From NCBI RefSeq assembly GCF_041381155.1, contig NC_091137.1, forward strand, positions 15,309,765 through 15,373,764: DNA of 64,000 nt, read 5' to 3'. Each line of letters opens with the position of its first letter. The first letter of the stretch is position 1. A program made the position numbers and the translations under genes. Origin of the DNA: Argopecten irradians. Its lineage: Eukaryota > Mollusca > Bivalvia > Pectinida > Pectinidae. The notes beneath the pieces were generated by a model that ran no database searches, was not told where the DNA came from, and saw nothing but the letters and a program-made list of their open reading frames with translations. Shown here piece after piece: positions 24,801 to 37,686 of the stretch.

Positions 24801-27800
24801 ATAAAATATGCAAATGTTTAGACATGTCTGTGTATGTAAATTGCATGACCAATATTCAAAGTTTTTGAATCATACTGCCATATGTACACTGTAAAGTTTC
24901 TAAAATTGTGTTGCATTTATTGTTGTGTTAGAATATGTTGTTTCTGTGTATTGGTAACAGATACCACGGTGGCATCAGTGCAGCCCTGGTACTGGGAGGT
25001 GTTGATACTACTGGCCCACACCTGTACAGTGTATGGCCTCACGGATCTACAGACAAACTGCCGTATGTTACCATGGGTAAGTTAGAAGTCTGTTTAGTGT
25101 ATCGATAGATTGATATCGGATTGAAATGTGCATTTCGATAAAGACCATGTAATTAGCATATATTCACTGATGTTTAACATTAAAGTGAACAGTCGGGCAA
25201 GGATGGCTAAAGTCGGTAAAAATGGTGTGAATGTATCCAGTATAATTTCTTATGAAATGGAAAAATAAAATCTCTCGCCAAAATCTGTCTGCGTACGAAG
25301 AAATTAAATTAAAGTATGGAAATTCTAAAACGTCCTCCCGGCTCACTATGTCCGTGGTTACATTTCCACGCAGCCTCGCTTTCAATGCTTTCAACTTTTC
25401 TTTACTTTAATGGTCAGAACTGGGAAACTAAGCAGAACTTGACCGTCGTATTAATATGTGAGAACTTTTGGAAGGCCAATGAACGCAGTTAAACTGGTTT
25501 TCTTTGCCCGACTATTCACTTTAAGCTTGATCAGTTGTTTGTATATTGTGTTTTGAAGTTGTGTAATTTGTTAAAAGGTGTACAAATTTTGGCTAATTAT
25601 AATATAGAATTATTATGTTAGGAAAATTAATGATTCTGAAGAAAAGAGTAAATGTCTGCTTATCATATGTATTGGCCAATATAGAGCAGTGGTTTAGTGA
25701 TAATAGTGACATTTGAACACATAGCTCTCTACCTCTGGGAGGGCCAGTTTAAAGTTTCAACCGTATTTTCCGGAGTATAAGCCGCTACTTTTTTCCCTGA
25801 AAATCGGGAGTGCGGCATATACACCAGTGCGACTTATCTGTGGACGAAAACCAAAATCTGACGATGTTTTGGCATTATTACGTCGTGATTCACATGTGAA
25901 AATCGTAAGTTTTACTCGCCAGTTTTGTAAAGTTATACATCGAACAAATCACTGTAAAAGTGTTTAAAAGATAAAATATGCAATGAAATTATATATTAAC
26001 GATGAAAATGATTACATATCAGATGCATATTCATTCGTAAAATTGTTTAATTCAAGGAAAATCCGCCGACTGAAACGTGTTTGTTTACTAGCGCAACACA
26101 ATAGCGGTTTAGTAAAGTTATACATCGAAAATATCACTGTAAAAGTGTTTAAACGATATAATATGTGATGAAAATATAATAAAGATAAAAATAATAACGT
26201 ACCAGATACATGTTCAATCGTAAAATTGTTTAATTCATGGAAAATCGGCCGACTGAAGCGTGGTTGTTTACAGTCACAACACAATGGCGGACTGATTTCG
26301 CTATCGATTTGCTGCAGGATCGTTACCAAGAAAATAATAACTAAAACGTCAAAAACCATCAAATATCAAACAATAAGTTAAATATATTATTTAAATATTA
26401 TTTGAGTGAAAGAAATGCCCGCAGACAGGGAAAAAACAATCTTTTTGAATGACTGCTAAATATAACTTGCACACGTGTTACACACGGTCAACATGTGTAT
26501 TTCTCAGAATCCTGTCGCTGTGACTTCAATGAAATAATCGGCAGTCAAGTTTTATAGTGTGAATTACATGTAATATAGAACATTATAGCGATGTTAAAAA
26601 GCACCAAACAGTCGTATAAAACATCATTTAATCGATCTCTGCAGCGGCAAACACCACGAAATCATATCCGGAAGTTTACAAAAATAAGGCTTCGGTGAAT
26701 TGCATCATGGGATGGCAAGTTGAGAGAGAACACTCTAAACAAAGTCAATTTTAGGTTAATGATAGTCTTGATAATAAAGTAATCCTATACACATCAATAT
26801 AATTAATACGCGAAGTATATCAAAATAGATATAAAAGAAAATCGTATGCATATTGAGGAAAGTATTTTAACCGGCATGTTGAAATATGAGAGAGAGAGTA
26901 AGCGTGAATTTCGTACGGCCGCCATGTTTGTTTACACACAAGAAGTCTTACGTAATGGCAGAGTAAACAACGAACAGAAACATGACCAAATCAGTTTTCT
27001 AAAGATATTTACATCATTGTGAGTTTTTTATTTGTTATACATTTACAGAACAAGTTTACAGACAGTTTTCGTGATTCTAATCGATCGATAAGCATTACCG
27101 TGCTTCATTAGAGATCGATCGTATACACAGAGGGTTGCGTGGGTGCATGGGACTAACTTTTGGTTGCGGCTTATGTAACGGTGCGTCTTATGTGTGTACA
27201 AAACCTGAAAAAATCGTAAAAAAGGCCTCTGCGGCTTGTACACAGGTGCGACTTATTGTCCGGAAAATACGGTAGTTATATAGGTTGTTGGTTTTTTTCT
27301 TCACCACCTAAACCAGATTTTTCCATAAATAAGCTTGCTTGGTTCCAGGCAAACTAGATAGAATTTAAGGGAAATTTATCCTTTAGTCATGATACTACAC
27401 TTGTCCATGTCCTGTCCCCTGGCTGAGACACACCTGAGTCTCTTTAAGATGGTAGTTATTACTCCTGTTAAGATCTCAACATAGAGAAAGGCTCTTTGTC
27501 CTGTCCCCTGGCTGAGACACACCTGAGTCTCTTTAAGATGGTAGTTATTACTCCTGTTAAGATCTCAACATAGGCTCTTAGTCCTGTCCCCTGGATGAGA
27601 TTGAGACATACCTGAGTCTCTTTGAGATGGTAGTTATTACTCCTGTTAAGATCTCAACATAGGCTCTTAGTCCTGTCCCCTGGATGAGATTGAGACATAC
27701 CTGAGTCTCTTTGAGATGGTAGTTATTACTCCTATTAAGATCTCAACATAGGCTCTTAGTCCTGTCCCCTGGATGAGACATACCTGAGTCTCTTTGAGAT

Positions 27801-29544
27801 GGTAGTTATTACTCCTGTTAAGATCTCAGCATAGGCTCTTAGTCCTGTCCCCTGGATGAGACATACCTGAGTCTCTTTGAGATGGTAGTTATTACTCCTG
27901 TTAAGATCTCAACATAGGCTCTTAGTCCTGTCCCCTGGATGAGATTGAGACATACCTGAGTCTCTTTGAGATGGTAGTTATTACTCCTGTTAAGATCTCA
28001 ACATAGGCTCTTAGTCCTGTCCCCTGGATGAGACACACCTGAGTCTCTTTGAGATGGTAGTTATTACTCCTGTTAAGATCTCAACATAGGCTCTTAGTCC
28101 TGTCCCCTGGATGAGATTGAGACATACCTGAGTCTCTTTGAGATGGTAGTTATTACTCCTGTTAAGATCTCAACATAGGCTCTTAGTCCTGTCCCCTGGA
28201 TGAGACATACCTGAGTCTCTTTGAGATGGTAGTTATTACTCCTATTAAGATCTCAACATAGGCTCTTAGTCCTGTCCCCTGGATGAGATTGAGACATACC
28301 TGAGTCTCTTTGAGATGGTAGTTATTACTCCTGTTAAGATCTCAACATAGGCTCTTAGTCCTGTCCCCTGGATGAGATTGAGACATACCTGAGTCTCTTT
28401 GAGATGGTAGTTATTACTCCTGTTAAGATCTCAACATAAAGCGTATGTGATAAATGGTGATCAATTCACCATAATGGATATTAATGTGACATTTGTATGT
28501 AATGATCTACATTGCTTACACACACATGGTATGATGTCATGGTGATCACCATGGTACTAGCGGAAATAACATCTCAGCTAGAGAGAACTTCTCTTTAGCT
28601 TGATCGTTTTGACATAAGTCTAGTTCGCCAGAGGTTCCAATGTCAATCCCTAGCTATTCCACCCATCTCATATGTATGTTGTAAATCTTGGTCTTCTCTA
28701 ACATTCAATACACAGGCATAAAACATAACATTGTTTTTTGTTTTAACAGGTTCAGGATCACTTGCAGCTATGGCTACATTTGAGGACCGTTTCAAACCAG
28801 AAATGGAGGTAACTTCAACTAAAATGTTTGGAAGATAATGTAATAGTGAAGCCTGATAAAATAATAGTGTTTAAGTTTTATGTGCATTGCTTTGCGTCAT
28901 TGTAATGTTACAGCAAGCATATAACATTTAGATGAATATAAAGATGAAATACATCACATGTACATATCAATTATCTTTATGAATACTTTAGTCACAGAAA
29001 GGAAAACAGCAAATGTTCATGCTATATATTAACTTGTATTGTGTTTACAGAAAGACCAGGCCATACAGTTAGTAAGAGATGCTATCGCCGCTGGTATATT
29101 TAATGATCTTGGATCTGGATCTAATGTTGATGTTTGTGTGATAACTAAAGGCAAGGTAGAATACCTCCGGCCATACGATGAAGCCAATATCAAAGGGCTA
29201 AGGTAGTAACAGGTTTTATATTGATTCAAAATACTTGTTTGGCTACAGACCTTTGTAATACTCATCTAAAAATCATTATTTCTCCGATTAAGCAACTTAC
29301 ATTTCATTTCATATATACAAGTTAGGAATCAAATATAACCAGTTAGTTTCACGATTTAAAGAAATGATACCCTCTTTGTAAATGCTAGGTAAATACCAAC
29401 TGTCAATTCGTCAAGTTTATAATCTGTTGTTTTCAATTGAATTTCCCAAAAATGTAAATAAAATTTCATTTTTGAAGTCATTATATAGGTCTTTTTGAAA
29501 AATTGTATATTGCAAGACTCTTCATTCATTCTTTTTACAGATAG
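21882..29544 (+). CDS. PSMB7: Proteasome subunit beta type-7 (beta-2, trypsin-like), short C-terminus
   Basis: Exons 21882..21943, 22766..22847, 23653..23750, 24100..24240, 24961..25076, 28750..28808, 29051..29202 and a last exon from 29541 that adds one base and a stop. The product is 237 residues. It forms part of the inner beta ring of the 20S proteasome and cleaves after basic residues. The propeptide ends at Gly39; mature Thr40 (Thr1) starts TTIVG. Asp17 (56), Lys33 (72), Ser129 (168), Asp166 (205) and Ser169 (208) are all present. Position 53 of the mature chain is Glu, acidic as expected for a beta-2 S1 pocket. The first intron is GC-AG (AAG then GCAAGT). The protein stops about 40 residues short of human PSMB7, so the GTTAVL-type tail that clasps beta-3 is absent. 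AATAAA at 29893 could be the poly(A) signal. Confidence 0.9.
25181..25524 (+). mobile_element. TTAA-flanked MITE, copy 1
   Basis: TTAA then AGTGAACAGTCGGGCAAGG at the left, and TTTGCCCGACTATTCACT then TTAA at the right. The inverted ends and TTAA at both borders suggest a piggyBac-type target site. It lies in the fifth PSMB7 intron; a near-identical copy is at 37342. Confidence 0.8.
25760..27273. mobile_element. Non-autonomous DNA transposon with ACCGTATTTTCCGGA ends
   Basis: Left end ACCGTATTTTCCGGAGTATA; the right end is the reverse complement of ACCGTATTTTCCGGACAATA. Each end has a second motif of 'gcgacttat' type, so the inverted repeat is longer than the perfect part. The interior holds two diverged ~190-bp repeats (25915-26110 and 26110-26290) but no transposase. 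I see no clear target duplication, so the superfamily is left open. Confidence 0.7.
27387..28440. repeat. Minisatellite with 83- and 89-bp units, about 12 copies
   Basis: The unit contains 'cctgtcccctggatgaga', 'cctgagtctctttgagatgg' and 'ttaagatctcaacatagg'. Units occur in two lengths that differ by a 6-bp 'ttgaga' insertion, and the two forms are interspersed. It lies in the PSMB7 intron between exons 5 and 6. Confidence 0.95.
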
Positions 29545-29952
29545 GAAAATTCCACCTATCACGTAATATCATAATAGATTGGTATGGATGTGTGGAATTG
29601 GATAATTCTTGGAGGAGATGAGATTGGAGTAAAAGACCAATCATCTTTACCTTCACATTCTTCTTATTCCACTGTGTGATGGATATCTATCAGTGACAAT
29701 TCACCGCGACAAGAACAATGTCCCTAGTATACAGGACGTTAAAAACAGAACTCAGACATCATCACAAGTGTGTTGTTTTAATGTTAGTTGGACTGCTAAC
29801 ATGTAGACGACAAAAAAAAAAATTGACATTTAGTGTGATAGAAAAAATCTAAGTTAAGTGCTACATATATGTCAGAAAAATCCTTACATGTTTAATAAAT
29901 CATTTCATGGTTATATAGAAGGAGTATGTTGTTTTTTACTTCGAAATCAAGA

Positions 29953-30171
29953 TACAGTAGAACGCATAACAAACCTCTGGAGACCAACCAAATCAATTTG
30001 TTATAAACAAAGTTCGTTATACACTTATAAAATAATCTTTTAGGAACCTTATTCCCCGTTATAGAATAATCTTTTAGGAACCTTAACGGGGAATAGAAAT
30101 CACTATGCTATAAGCATTAATTTGTTGTTAGCGTGTTCGTTATGAATGTGATTTACTGTATTATGAAAATT
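29953..30171. mobile_element. Small MITE with TACAGTA ends
   Basis: TACAGTAGAACGCATAACAAA at the left pairs imperfectly with GTTCGTTATGAATGTGATTT followed by ACTGTA at the right. A TA at each border fits a Tc1/mariner or pogo-type target site. It also holds two copies of 'aatcttttaggaacctta' separated by about 37 bp. One breakpoint of the next duplication lies inside it. Confidence 0.6.
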
Positions 30172-30792
30172 CTGTATTTTGGTTGGCTGCTATAAGGATT
30201 TTCTTGATGGAAATTCTTGCCTGGATGAAAGTGAAATGTTAATTTCAGTCAGTCTATTAGAATAATACTGTATTTCACATCTAGAAAAATGAGTATGCTC
30301 AATTGGATTAAATTTAGGCATTTCACATAATGATTAGACGAAGTAAGCCAATATTCGATTTGCAATAGAAATGAAAGAAAATTCAATGTAAATGGAAGCC
30401 GAGTCCATGAAAATGGGGATGGGGACGCTTCTTGAGTTTAATACTCATTTATGATGATAAAATGTTTGTCTAGTCAATAGTGATTTTCTGTAAGACGCAT
30501 GTCACAGCATGTGTCTCATAATGCAATATGTTTCATTCAAAGGGACAATACTTAAATAAAACCAAAAGGAAAAAAATCCTGCCGAAAACAAAAATTTTAT
30601 TGCTTTTTGCAAACAATTGTTAACTTGCCGTAAGGTTATTTGTACCCCATCTGTGACTGGATAGGGGAGGGGACATATAGGTTTACGTTGTATCTGCACT
30701 GCCTTGACCAGGCCATCTTTAGTGTACTAAATAAGGCGATGGAAACTCCTACCAAACTGATCGTTTGTGTTCACCTAGGCAAGACATACAGT

Positions 30793-31215
30793 AGTTCCAT
30801 TTGCGGATTGGTACCAGTTGTACTTAAGTGATACGGCACCGCCAAATGGAACGCGTTTGAATTTTTCCGTGATGGCGGTACCCATATGAAAGATACACTT
30901 CGAATATAAAAGCTAAGTATTTTCGGTATTAACAATAACATGGATATAAAAATAATACCTAAATAGTTTCGGCATATATCGAAATAAACAATCTGTGTAC
31001 TTTTATCGGATATAAACACGCTCTGCCTTGCTTTCAACAAAGAAAACATTCCGGTGACAAATGAAAAAATCTCGGGTTCGCCATCTTGGATACAAGTGGT
31101 ACGCTTCTGAAAATGAACCACTTGTACCTGTACAGTTCTTCTGGTACGGCGCGCTCCATTTGAGATACAGCAGATTTCCATCGATACAACTGGTACAACT
31201 CTGCAAATGGAACCC
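30793..31215. mobile_element. MITE with GTTCCATTTGC ends, copy 1
   Basis: The left GTTCCATTTGCGGATTGGTA pairs with the right end, whose reverse complement reads GGGTTCCATTTGCAGAGTTG. Both ends continue with 'taccagttgta'. It is carried inside the first copy of the segmental duplication. An older, diverged relative seems to lie at 35684-36125. Confidence 0.65.
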
Positions 31216-31950
31216 ACGGATGTGTACCAAAACCAAGTCATTCACCTATATTATGACCTTTGACCTCAATTTCAATAAAACATTGATCTTTTAGGGGCTT
31301 TAAAATCTTTTAGGAACCTTAACGGGGAATAGAAATCACTATGCTATATTTTGGTTGGCTGCTATAAGGATTTTCTTGATGGAAATTCTTGCCTGGATGA
31401 AAGTGAAATGTTAATTTCAGTCAGTCTATTAGAATAATACTGTATTTCACATCTAGAAAAATGAGTATGCTCAATTGGATTAAATTTAGGCATTTCACAT
31501 AATGATTAGACGAAGTAAGCCAATATTCGATTTGCAATAGAAATGAAAGAAAATTCAATGTAAATGGAAGCCGAGTCCATGAAAATGGGGATGGGGACGC
31601 TTCTTGGTTTTAATACTCATTTATGATGATAAAATGTTTGTCTAGTCAATAGTGACTTTCTGTAAGACGCATGTCACAGCATGTGTCTCATAATGCAATA
31701 TGTTTCATTCAAAGGGACAATACTTACATAAAACCAAAAGGAAAAAATCCTGCTGAAAACAAAGATTTTATTGCTTTTTGCAAACAATTGTTAACTTGCC
31801 GTAAGGTTATTTGTACCCCATCTGTGACTGGATAGGGGAGGTTTATGTTGCATCTGCACTGCCTTGACCAGGCCATCTTTAGTGTACTAAATAAGGCGAT
31901 GGAAACTCCTACCAAACTGATCGTTTGTGTTCACCTAGGCAAGACATACC

Positions 31951-32376
31951 GTGCGTTCCATTTGCGGATTGGTACCAATTGTACTTAAGTGATACGGCAC
32001 CGCCAAATGGAACGCGTTTGAATTTTTCCATGATGGCGGTACCCATATGAAAGATACACTTCGAATATAAAAGCTAAGTATTTTCGGTATTAACAATAAC
32101 ATGGATATAAAAATAATACCTAAATAGTTTCGGCATATATCGAAATAAACAATCTGTGTACTTTTATCAGATATAAATTCGCTCTGCCTTGCTTTCAACA
32201 AAGAAAACATTCCAGTGACAAATGAAAAATCTCGGGTTCGCCATCTTGGATACAAGTGGTACGCTTCTGAAAATGAACCACTTGTACCGGTACAGTTCTG
32301 CTGGTAAGGTGCGTTCCATTTGAGATACAGCAGATTTCCATCCATACAACTGGTACAACTCAGCAAATGGAACCCA
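31951..32376. mobile_element. MITE with GTTCCATTTGC ends, copy 2
   Basis: The same element as at 30793, in the second copy of the segmental duplication. It was most likely copied with the block, not inserted again, because the flanking sequence is shared. Confidence 0.65.
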
Positions 32377-32440
32377 CGGATGTGTACCAAAACCAAGTCA
32401 TTCACCTATATTATTACCTTTGACCTCAATTTCAATAAAA

Positions 32441-34439
32441 CATTGTCTGGGCTTTATATCGTATACTTCAGTAAAACATATTTATAACAAACACACTTAC
32501 AACAAATTCATGGTTGTAACGTAGCTATTTCCATTCCCAAACAAGATTCCTATAAAAAATCGAACAAACTGTGTTGATAATGAAATTGTTTTTTGGTCCC
32601 TAGGCCTAGAGGTGTTTTACTAAATAAGGCATTGGAACTTCATACTTGTACGTGGGTCCACCTAGGCGAGTTGGTGCATCACTAATCAAAATTAATTAAA
32701 TTTGAAGGCATTGATGTTTAGACCATTATTTTAGGTGACAAAAAAAAAAAAAAAGAAACTTGTATTTCAACACTTTTATTTTTGAAAATAATATAAAAAA
32801 AAGGTCACAAAACAACACCATAAAACTTTAGAGTGCCATTTCATTTCAACTAAAGTAGCTTTCAAATGTTTGCTGCAGAATGCTTAACATACCATATACT
32901 ATAAAGATTTTCATGTCGTACTCCGTCTTTGCATAATAAGAGTTATTTCCCTTTGGAGGTAGGTATTGATTGTGATGTCATTTCATTCCGAGTGAAATTA
33001 TTTTCTCTGAGATATATGAAATTGTGCTTGCAGATGTAACTATCAAGACCTACCTGCAGGGCAAATAACTAGTTATGCAATATACAAATATGGAACATGA
33101 ACGATAACACTTCCTGCATACTATTCTGTTTATCAATACTCAACATTTCACCCACATATAACAACTGCATTTGTTTCTATCCTCAACACACATATGCTTG
33201 GAATGCACATTGATTTCATTTTCTCATTATTTTCAAATTGGTCCTTGTTCATTTAAAAAGGAACTTGTACAATAAAAAGAAGATGGTACCAGGGTATTTG
33301 TTCAAAAATATCAATTTACCATAAGGTATTAAATAAAATTTAATAAATGTACACATGCCATTCTTAACCTGCAAGGAGCAGCTACACAAAGGATATGTAA
33401 TACATCTACATCTTTTTGTTTTTAAAGTGAACACAATCGAATGATGTAATAAAAGAAAATTTACGCTTGTTTCTTGCCACTATGTACATGTGTTACTCTG
33501 GTGATTTTCTGTAGTGGAGGTAATAGTGTTCATATAGATAACACTTATTATGTGTGTATGACGGTGCTGTTTCTTGGTTATCAAAATAGTATGGTAATGA
33601 ACTGCCAAAGTATTGATATATGATGGATTGTTCATCACTATCATCATAATGATAGTATTCAGTAATATAAAATTAATCAATTTCCAGAAATTTATTTAAT
33701 CATGATGTCAACATTTTGAATCCTGCTATGTGACGATTCATATGATATATAAGAAGGCAATTTTATTTTACCTGGTATTAAAATTTCTCTTTTTCTCAAT
33801 ATTATCATCAACTTCTTAAACATTAACAGCACTTTATTCTCAATGTTGAACATGTAATAACTGAAAAAGTACATGGTTAATAATGTGGGAAATAAACATT
33901 CATTCACCAAAAATATTAGACTTCACCAGACAGCAACATTTCTAATAAATGCAATATACATGCAAGAAGCAACAAATAATATTTAGCTTAAAAAATTTTG
34001 TTTAGTAATTTCTGGGAAATGAATTCAACTGTCAAAATCAAATTATGACCTGTTTAAATTAAGTTTACTCTTCAATTGATCACATGTTTCGCAGATTTGA
34101 GATCAAGGAAAAATATACTTGCATCCAATTTGAAGAGTCTGAGAAATTTGGTATGATATGGACTATGGACCAATGGAGAGTTACTTAACAGTTCACCATC
34201 TATTCATCTGAGTTTGGGCCAAATGATCTCACATAGCTCTCAACATACCAATACTTGCATAGATGTACACTGTAATGGGTTAAGAATTTTTGTACAAAAT
34301 AAATAACAAATATGTATATATATACATCTTCAAATGGCAGCTTCTAACAATGATTTGTACCTCACAATGTAACAACTCATTTTGGACAGTAAAACAATCA
34401 ACAAGAGCATCTAGAGAACTTGCCTTAATTTCTTAAGAA
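32441..34439. other. Intergenic stretch without recognised gene
   Basis: AT-rich, non-coding. 32590-32690 has a decayed copy of text from the preceding duplication ('acctaggcgag'). Near 34402 an isolated ACAAGAGCATCTAGAG may be a stub of a pearl-like 5' end. Nothing else recognised. Confidence 0.5.
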
Positions 34440-35160
34440 ACAAGAGATCCCAGAGGGATCTTGGCGCCAACCAAAGAATGATCTATGTCTGACAATGGAA
34501 AGAGGGATCTTTTCTCTGCTTTTCAAACTTTTGCAAACATACTACATATAAAATTTGAGACAGATCGCTTCAGTGCTTTCTGAGAAATAGCAGCAACAAA
34601 CTTCAACTATCAAAATCCAAGATGGCTCCTTGGCGGCCATCTTGTTGATCGATCGGTCCCAAATCGAAATATGCACAACTATGGTCCTAGGGGAACCTAA
34701 ATATGAAATTTGAGACAGATTCATTCAATACTTTCTGAGAAATAGCGATAACAAACTTTAACTATCAAAATCCAAGATGGCTGCCTGGCGGCCATCTTGT
34801 TGACTGATTGGTCCCAAAATACAATATGCACAACTAGGGCCCTAGGGGAACCTACATATGAAATTTGAGACAGATCCCTTCAGTACTTTCTGAGAAATAG
34901 CGATAACAAACTTTAAGTATCAAAATCCAAGATGGCTGCCTGGCGGCCATCTTGTTGACCGATTGGTCCCAAAATGCAATATGCACAACTAGGGCCATAG
35001 GGGAACCTACATATGAAATGTGAGACAGATCCCTTCAGTACTTTCTGAGAAATAGCGATAACAAGAATTGTTAACGGACGGACGGACGGACGGACGGACG
35101 GACGATGGACCACGGACAAAAAGCGATTTAAATAGCCCACCATCTGATGATGGTGGGCTA
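34440..35160 (+). mobile_element. Pearl-like element, family C copy 2
   Basis: CAAGAGATCCCAGAGGGATC at the left, four ~155-bp core units with 'caagatggc', (GGAC)n at 35076-35104, and an intact 3' hairpin CCACCATCTGATGATGGTGG then GCTA. Cleaner than the copy at 18350, so probably younger. Confidence 0.8.
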
Positions 35161-37341
35161 AAAAACCCACAATTAAGTCGACACTTAAGGTACTTTTGTT
35201 TAAGAAATCAAGGCCAGAATTGTTTTACAACAAACAAAAAGGAACTCTTGTTTAGTAAGAGTATTTTGTTACAGGTTGATCACTGTCCGCTTATCAACTT
35301 ATTCATTATAACATAGACAAATCTAAAACTAATTGAACACAGTTGTCATTACAATGCACAATAAAATAATCACATATCCCTCACTGTAAGAGAGATCAAA
35401 AAATTACATCTACTACATCCTGGTCCTGATTATTACTATATTTTAACAATAAATACTGTTTCATATTGACATTTTGATCATTGTAGAATTTACACTCATA
35501 TTACTCCAGACATTCACATATGTACTCAAAGAAACTAATAACTCAAAAACATCCAAAATGAAAACCATTTAATGGCAACTACATACGTAATCATGTTCAC
35601 TTAGCAATCGCATGGGTAACAAAAATCATGCTAATGTTGATAACATGAACGATGACATGTTAACAGTGATCAATCATATATGGGTTCCATTAACAGATTT
35701 GTACCAGTACATCTTTGCTGTAGGCCTTATAGTCCTGAAATGGAATGTGCTCTACAAGTCAAACCAGCACAAACCATCTAGTTCCTGAAATGTACCACTT
35801 GGATTCGAAATGAAGGATCCTTCAATAGTAATCAAAATGTTTTCTTTTTTGTAAACACAGAAAATCATCATATTCCATGAAATTGTGTAAATTATGTACT
35901 GTATTTGCATGCTGAAGTTATTTAGGCAACACATTCATATTCCGTTATAGATTATATTATCATTAATATTATAGGTACACGTAAGATACAAAATACTTAG
36001 TTTCCAATCGTACGTCCTTTCATTTGGGTGTTGCCATCTTTGTAAAATCCAAACATATTTTATTACAAATGTAGTTGGTGCGGAACTGATAAAACTGGTA
36101 TGAATCATATAATGGAACGTACTGATCACTGTCACATGGGTATAACAATGATCGTGTTAAAAGTAAAGATTACACAGGTAGTTATGGTATACCAGGTAGT
36201 GTACTTATAAATAATTATTGTGACAATGGACATGTTTATCCATTCATTGAGTGGGAACACCAACTGTGGTAGTGGGACTTCATATAAACAAAAGAATGTT
36301 GCAAATTTGTCATTTCCACACCATTTTACCTCATACTCAGAAGGGTTTATTACACATGTCTTTATGGTCTTACATTACAACATGGCTGATAAAGAACGGA
36401 AATTGGATTCAGCAAGTCATTTACACATTTATGAGGCTATCTTTTGTAAATAATTCAGATACTGGTGATATTTACTTGTCCATCAAACTCATGATTACAC
36501 AAATGAACATAAAATAGACAGTAATCATGACTTGTAGCTGAATTCAAACTAAAACATGAAGATGTTCTTGTCTGTATAAAGGTCATAAAATAAATATCTC
36601 TGGAGTCAGTTTCCTGAATATTCCATAACTATAAGGAATTCTTTAACTTTAAATTCTCCATAGGAAAGAGTTTAATACAGAAGTTAAGGAAAAAATACTT
36701 ATCATAACATCATTGTATTACCGGGCTATACTATGGAACTTGTTACCCATATACAGATTAAACATAACTGGGTATTAGCATTTCATTATTCATGATGATA
36801 TGGAAATTAATGTGTTTGAGCAAAATATGGGTGGTCAATTTTGGATAAAAAGAAAACTGAACATATGTTACACTTTGTCCAAATGAGCATTTTTTGTTGT
36901 TTTCGTTTTGCATATTTTAATATGAAAACCCAGTTTTGTTTACAACATGACAATGCGCAGTGCCGCACAACACCATAAAATTAGGATAAATATATGGATG
37001 GTGTCAATGTTGGGAGAAATTTTGCTCTGCAAGTAGATATGTTTATTTACAAATGTTTGGGATATCAACACTATAAACAATCTAGCTAAATGTATCAAAT
37101 TTCCCTGAGGGACTATAAGTACCCTATGGTAACTACTATCACAGTATTTAGGATATTTATGTCTACCTGTTTCATTTGATATGCTTACATTTAAAATACA
37201 GGAAACCTCACTAGTTCAAACAGACAGAAACATGTGCCAATAAATGTGCCAATATTTCATGGAATATTGATAGTAATTCAATCATCAGATGTTGGCATAA
37301 TCAGAATTCAACAATGTGAACATTGACATCTCACAGAAACT
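35161..37341. other. Intergenic stretch with a decayed MITE
   Basis: 35684-36125 resembles the GTTCCATTTGC-ended MITE: 'gggttccattaacagatttgt' on the left and 'catataatggaacgta' on the right. The rest is AT-rich DNA with no gene recognised. Confidence 0.4.
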
Positions 37342-37686
37342 TTAAAGTGAACAGTCAGGCAAGGATGGCTAAAGTCGGTAAAAATGGTATGAATGTATCC
37401 AGTATAATTTCTTATGGAATAGAAAAATAAAATCTCTCGCCAAAATCTGTCTGCGTACTTAGAAATTAATTTAAAGTATAGGAATCCTAAAACGTCCTCC
37501 CGGCTGACTATGTCCGTAGCTACATTTCCATACAGCCTCGCTTTCAATGCTTTCATCTTTTCTTAGTTCAATGGTCAGAACTGGGAAATGTAAGCAGAAC
37601 TTGACCGTCATATTATAATTTGAGAACTTTTGGAAGGCCAATGAACGCATTTAGACTGGTTTTCTTTGCCCAACTATCCCCTTTAA
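37342..37686 (+). mobile_element. TTAA-flanked MITE, copy 2
   Basis: Same length and ends as the copy at 25181, with scattered substitutions. TTAA is kept at both borders. Confidence 0.8.

Larger units (their letters stand above)
30065..32440. repeat. 1.2-kb tandem segmental duplication
   Basis: The block 30065-31285 is repeated at about 31303-32440 with very few differences; copy 2 lacks about 65 bp after 'cactatgctata'. The text runs from 'cttttaggaacctta' through 'caagacatac' to 'tttcaataaaacattg'. No genuine gene lies in it; open frames in both copies are non-homologous low-complexity readings. Confidence 0.9.

Noticed and set aside
29541-29640. Longer PSMB7 C-terminus from the last exon
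   Set aside because: In the spliced frame a stop is immediate. Using the next AG gives only a short unrelated tail, and the third frame has no likeness to the PSMB7 tail.
30771-32405. Two matching ~156-residue frames as a duplicated gene
   Set aside because: They are the same MITE read through in the two copies of the segmental duplication, with no start context, splice sites or family likeness.
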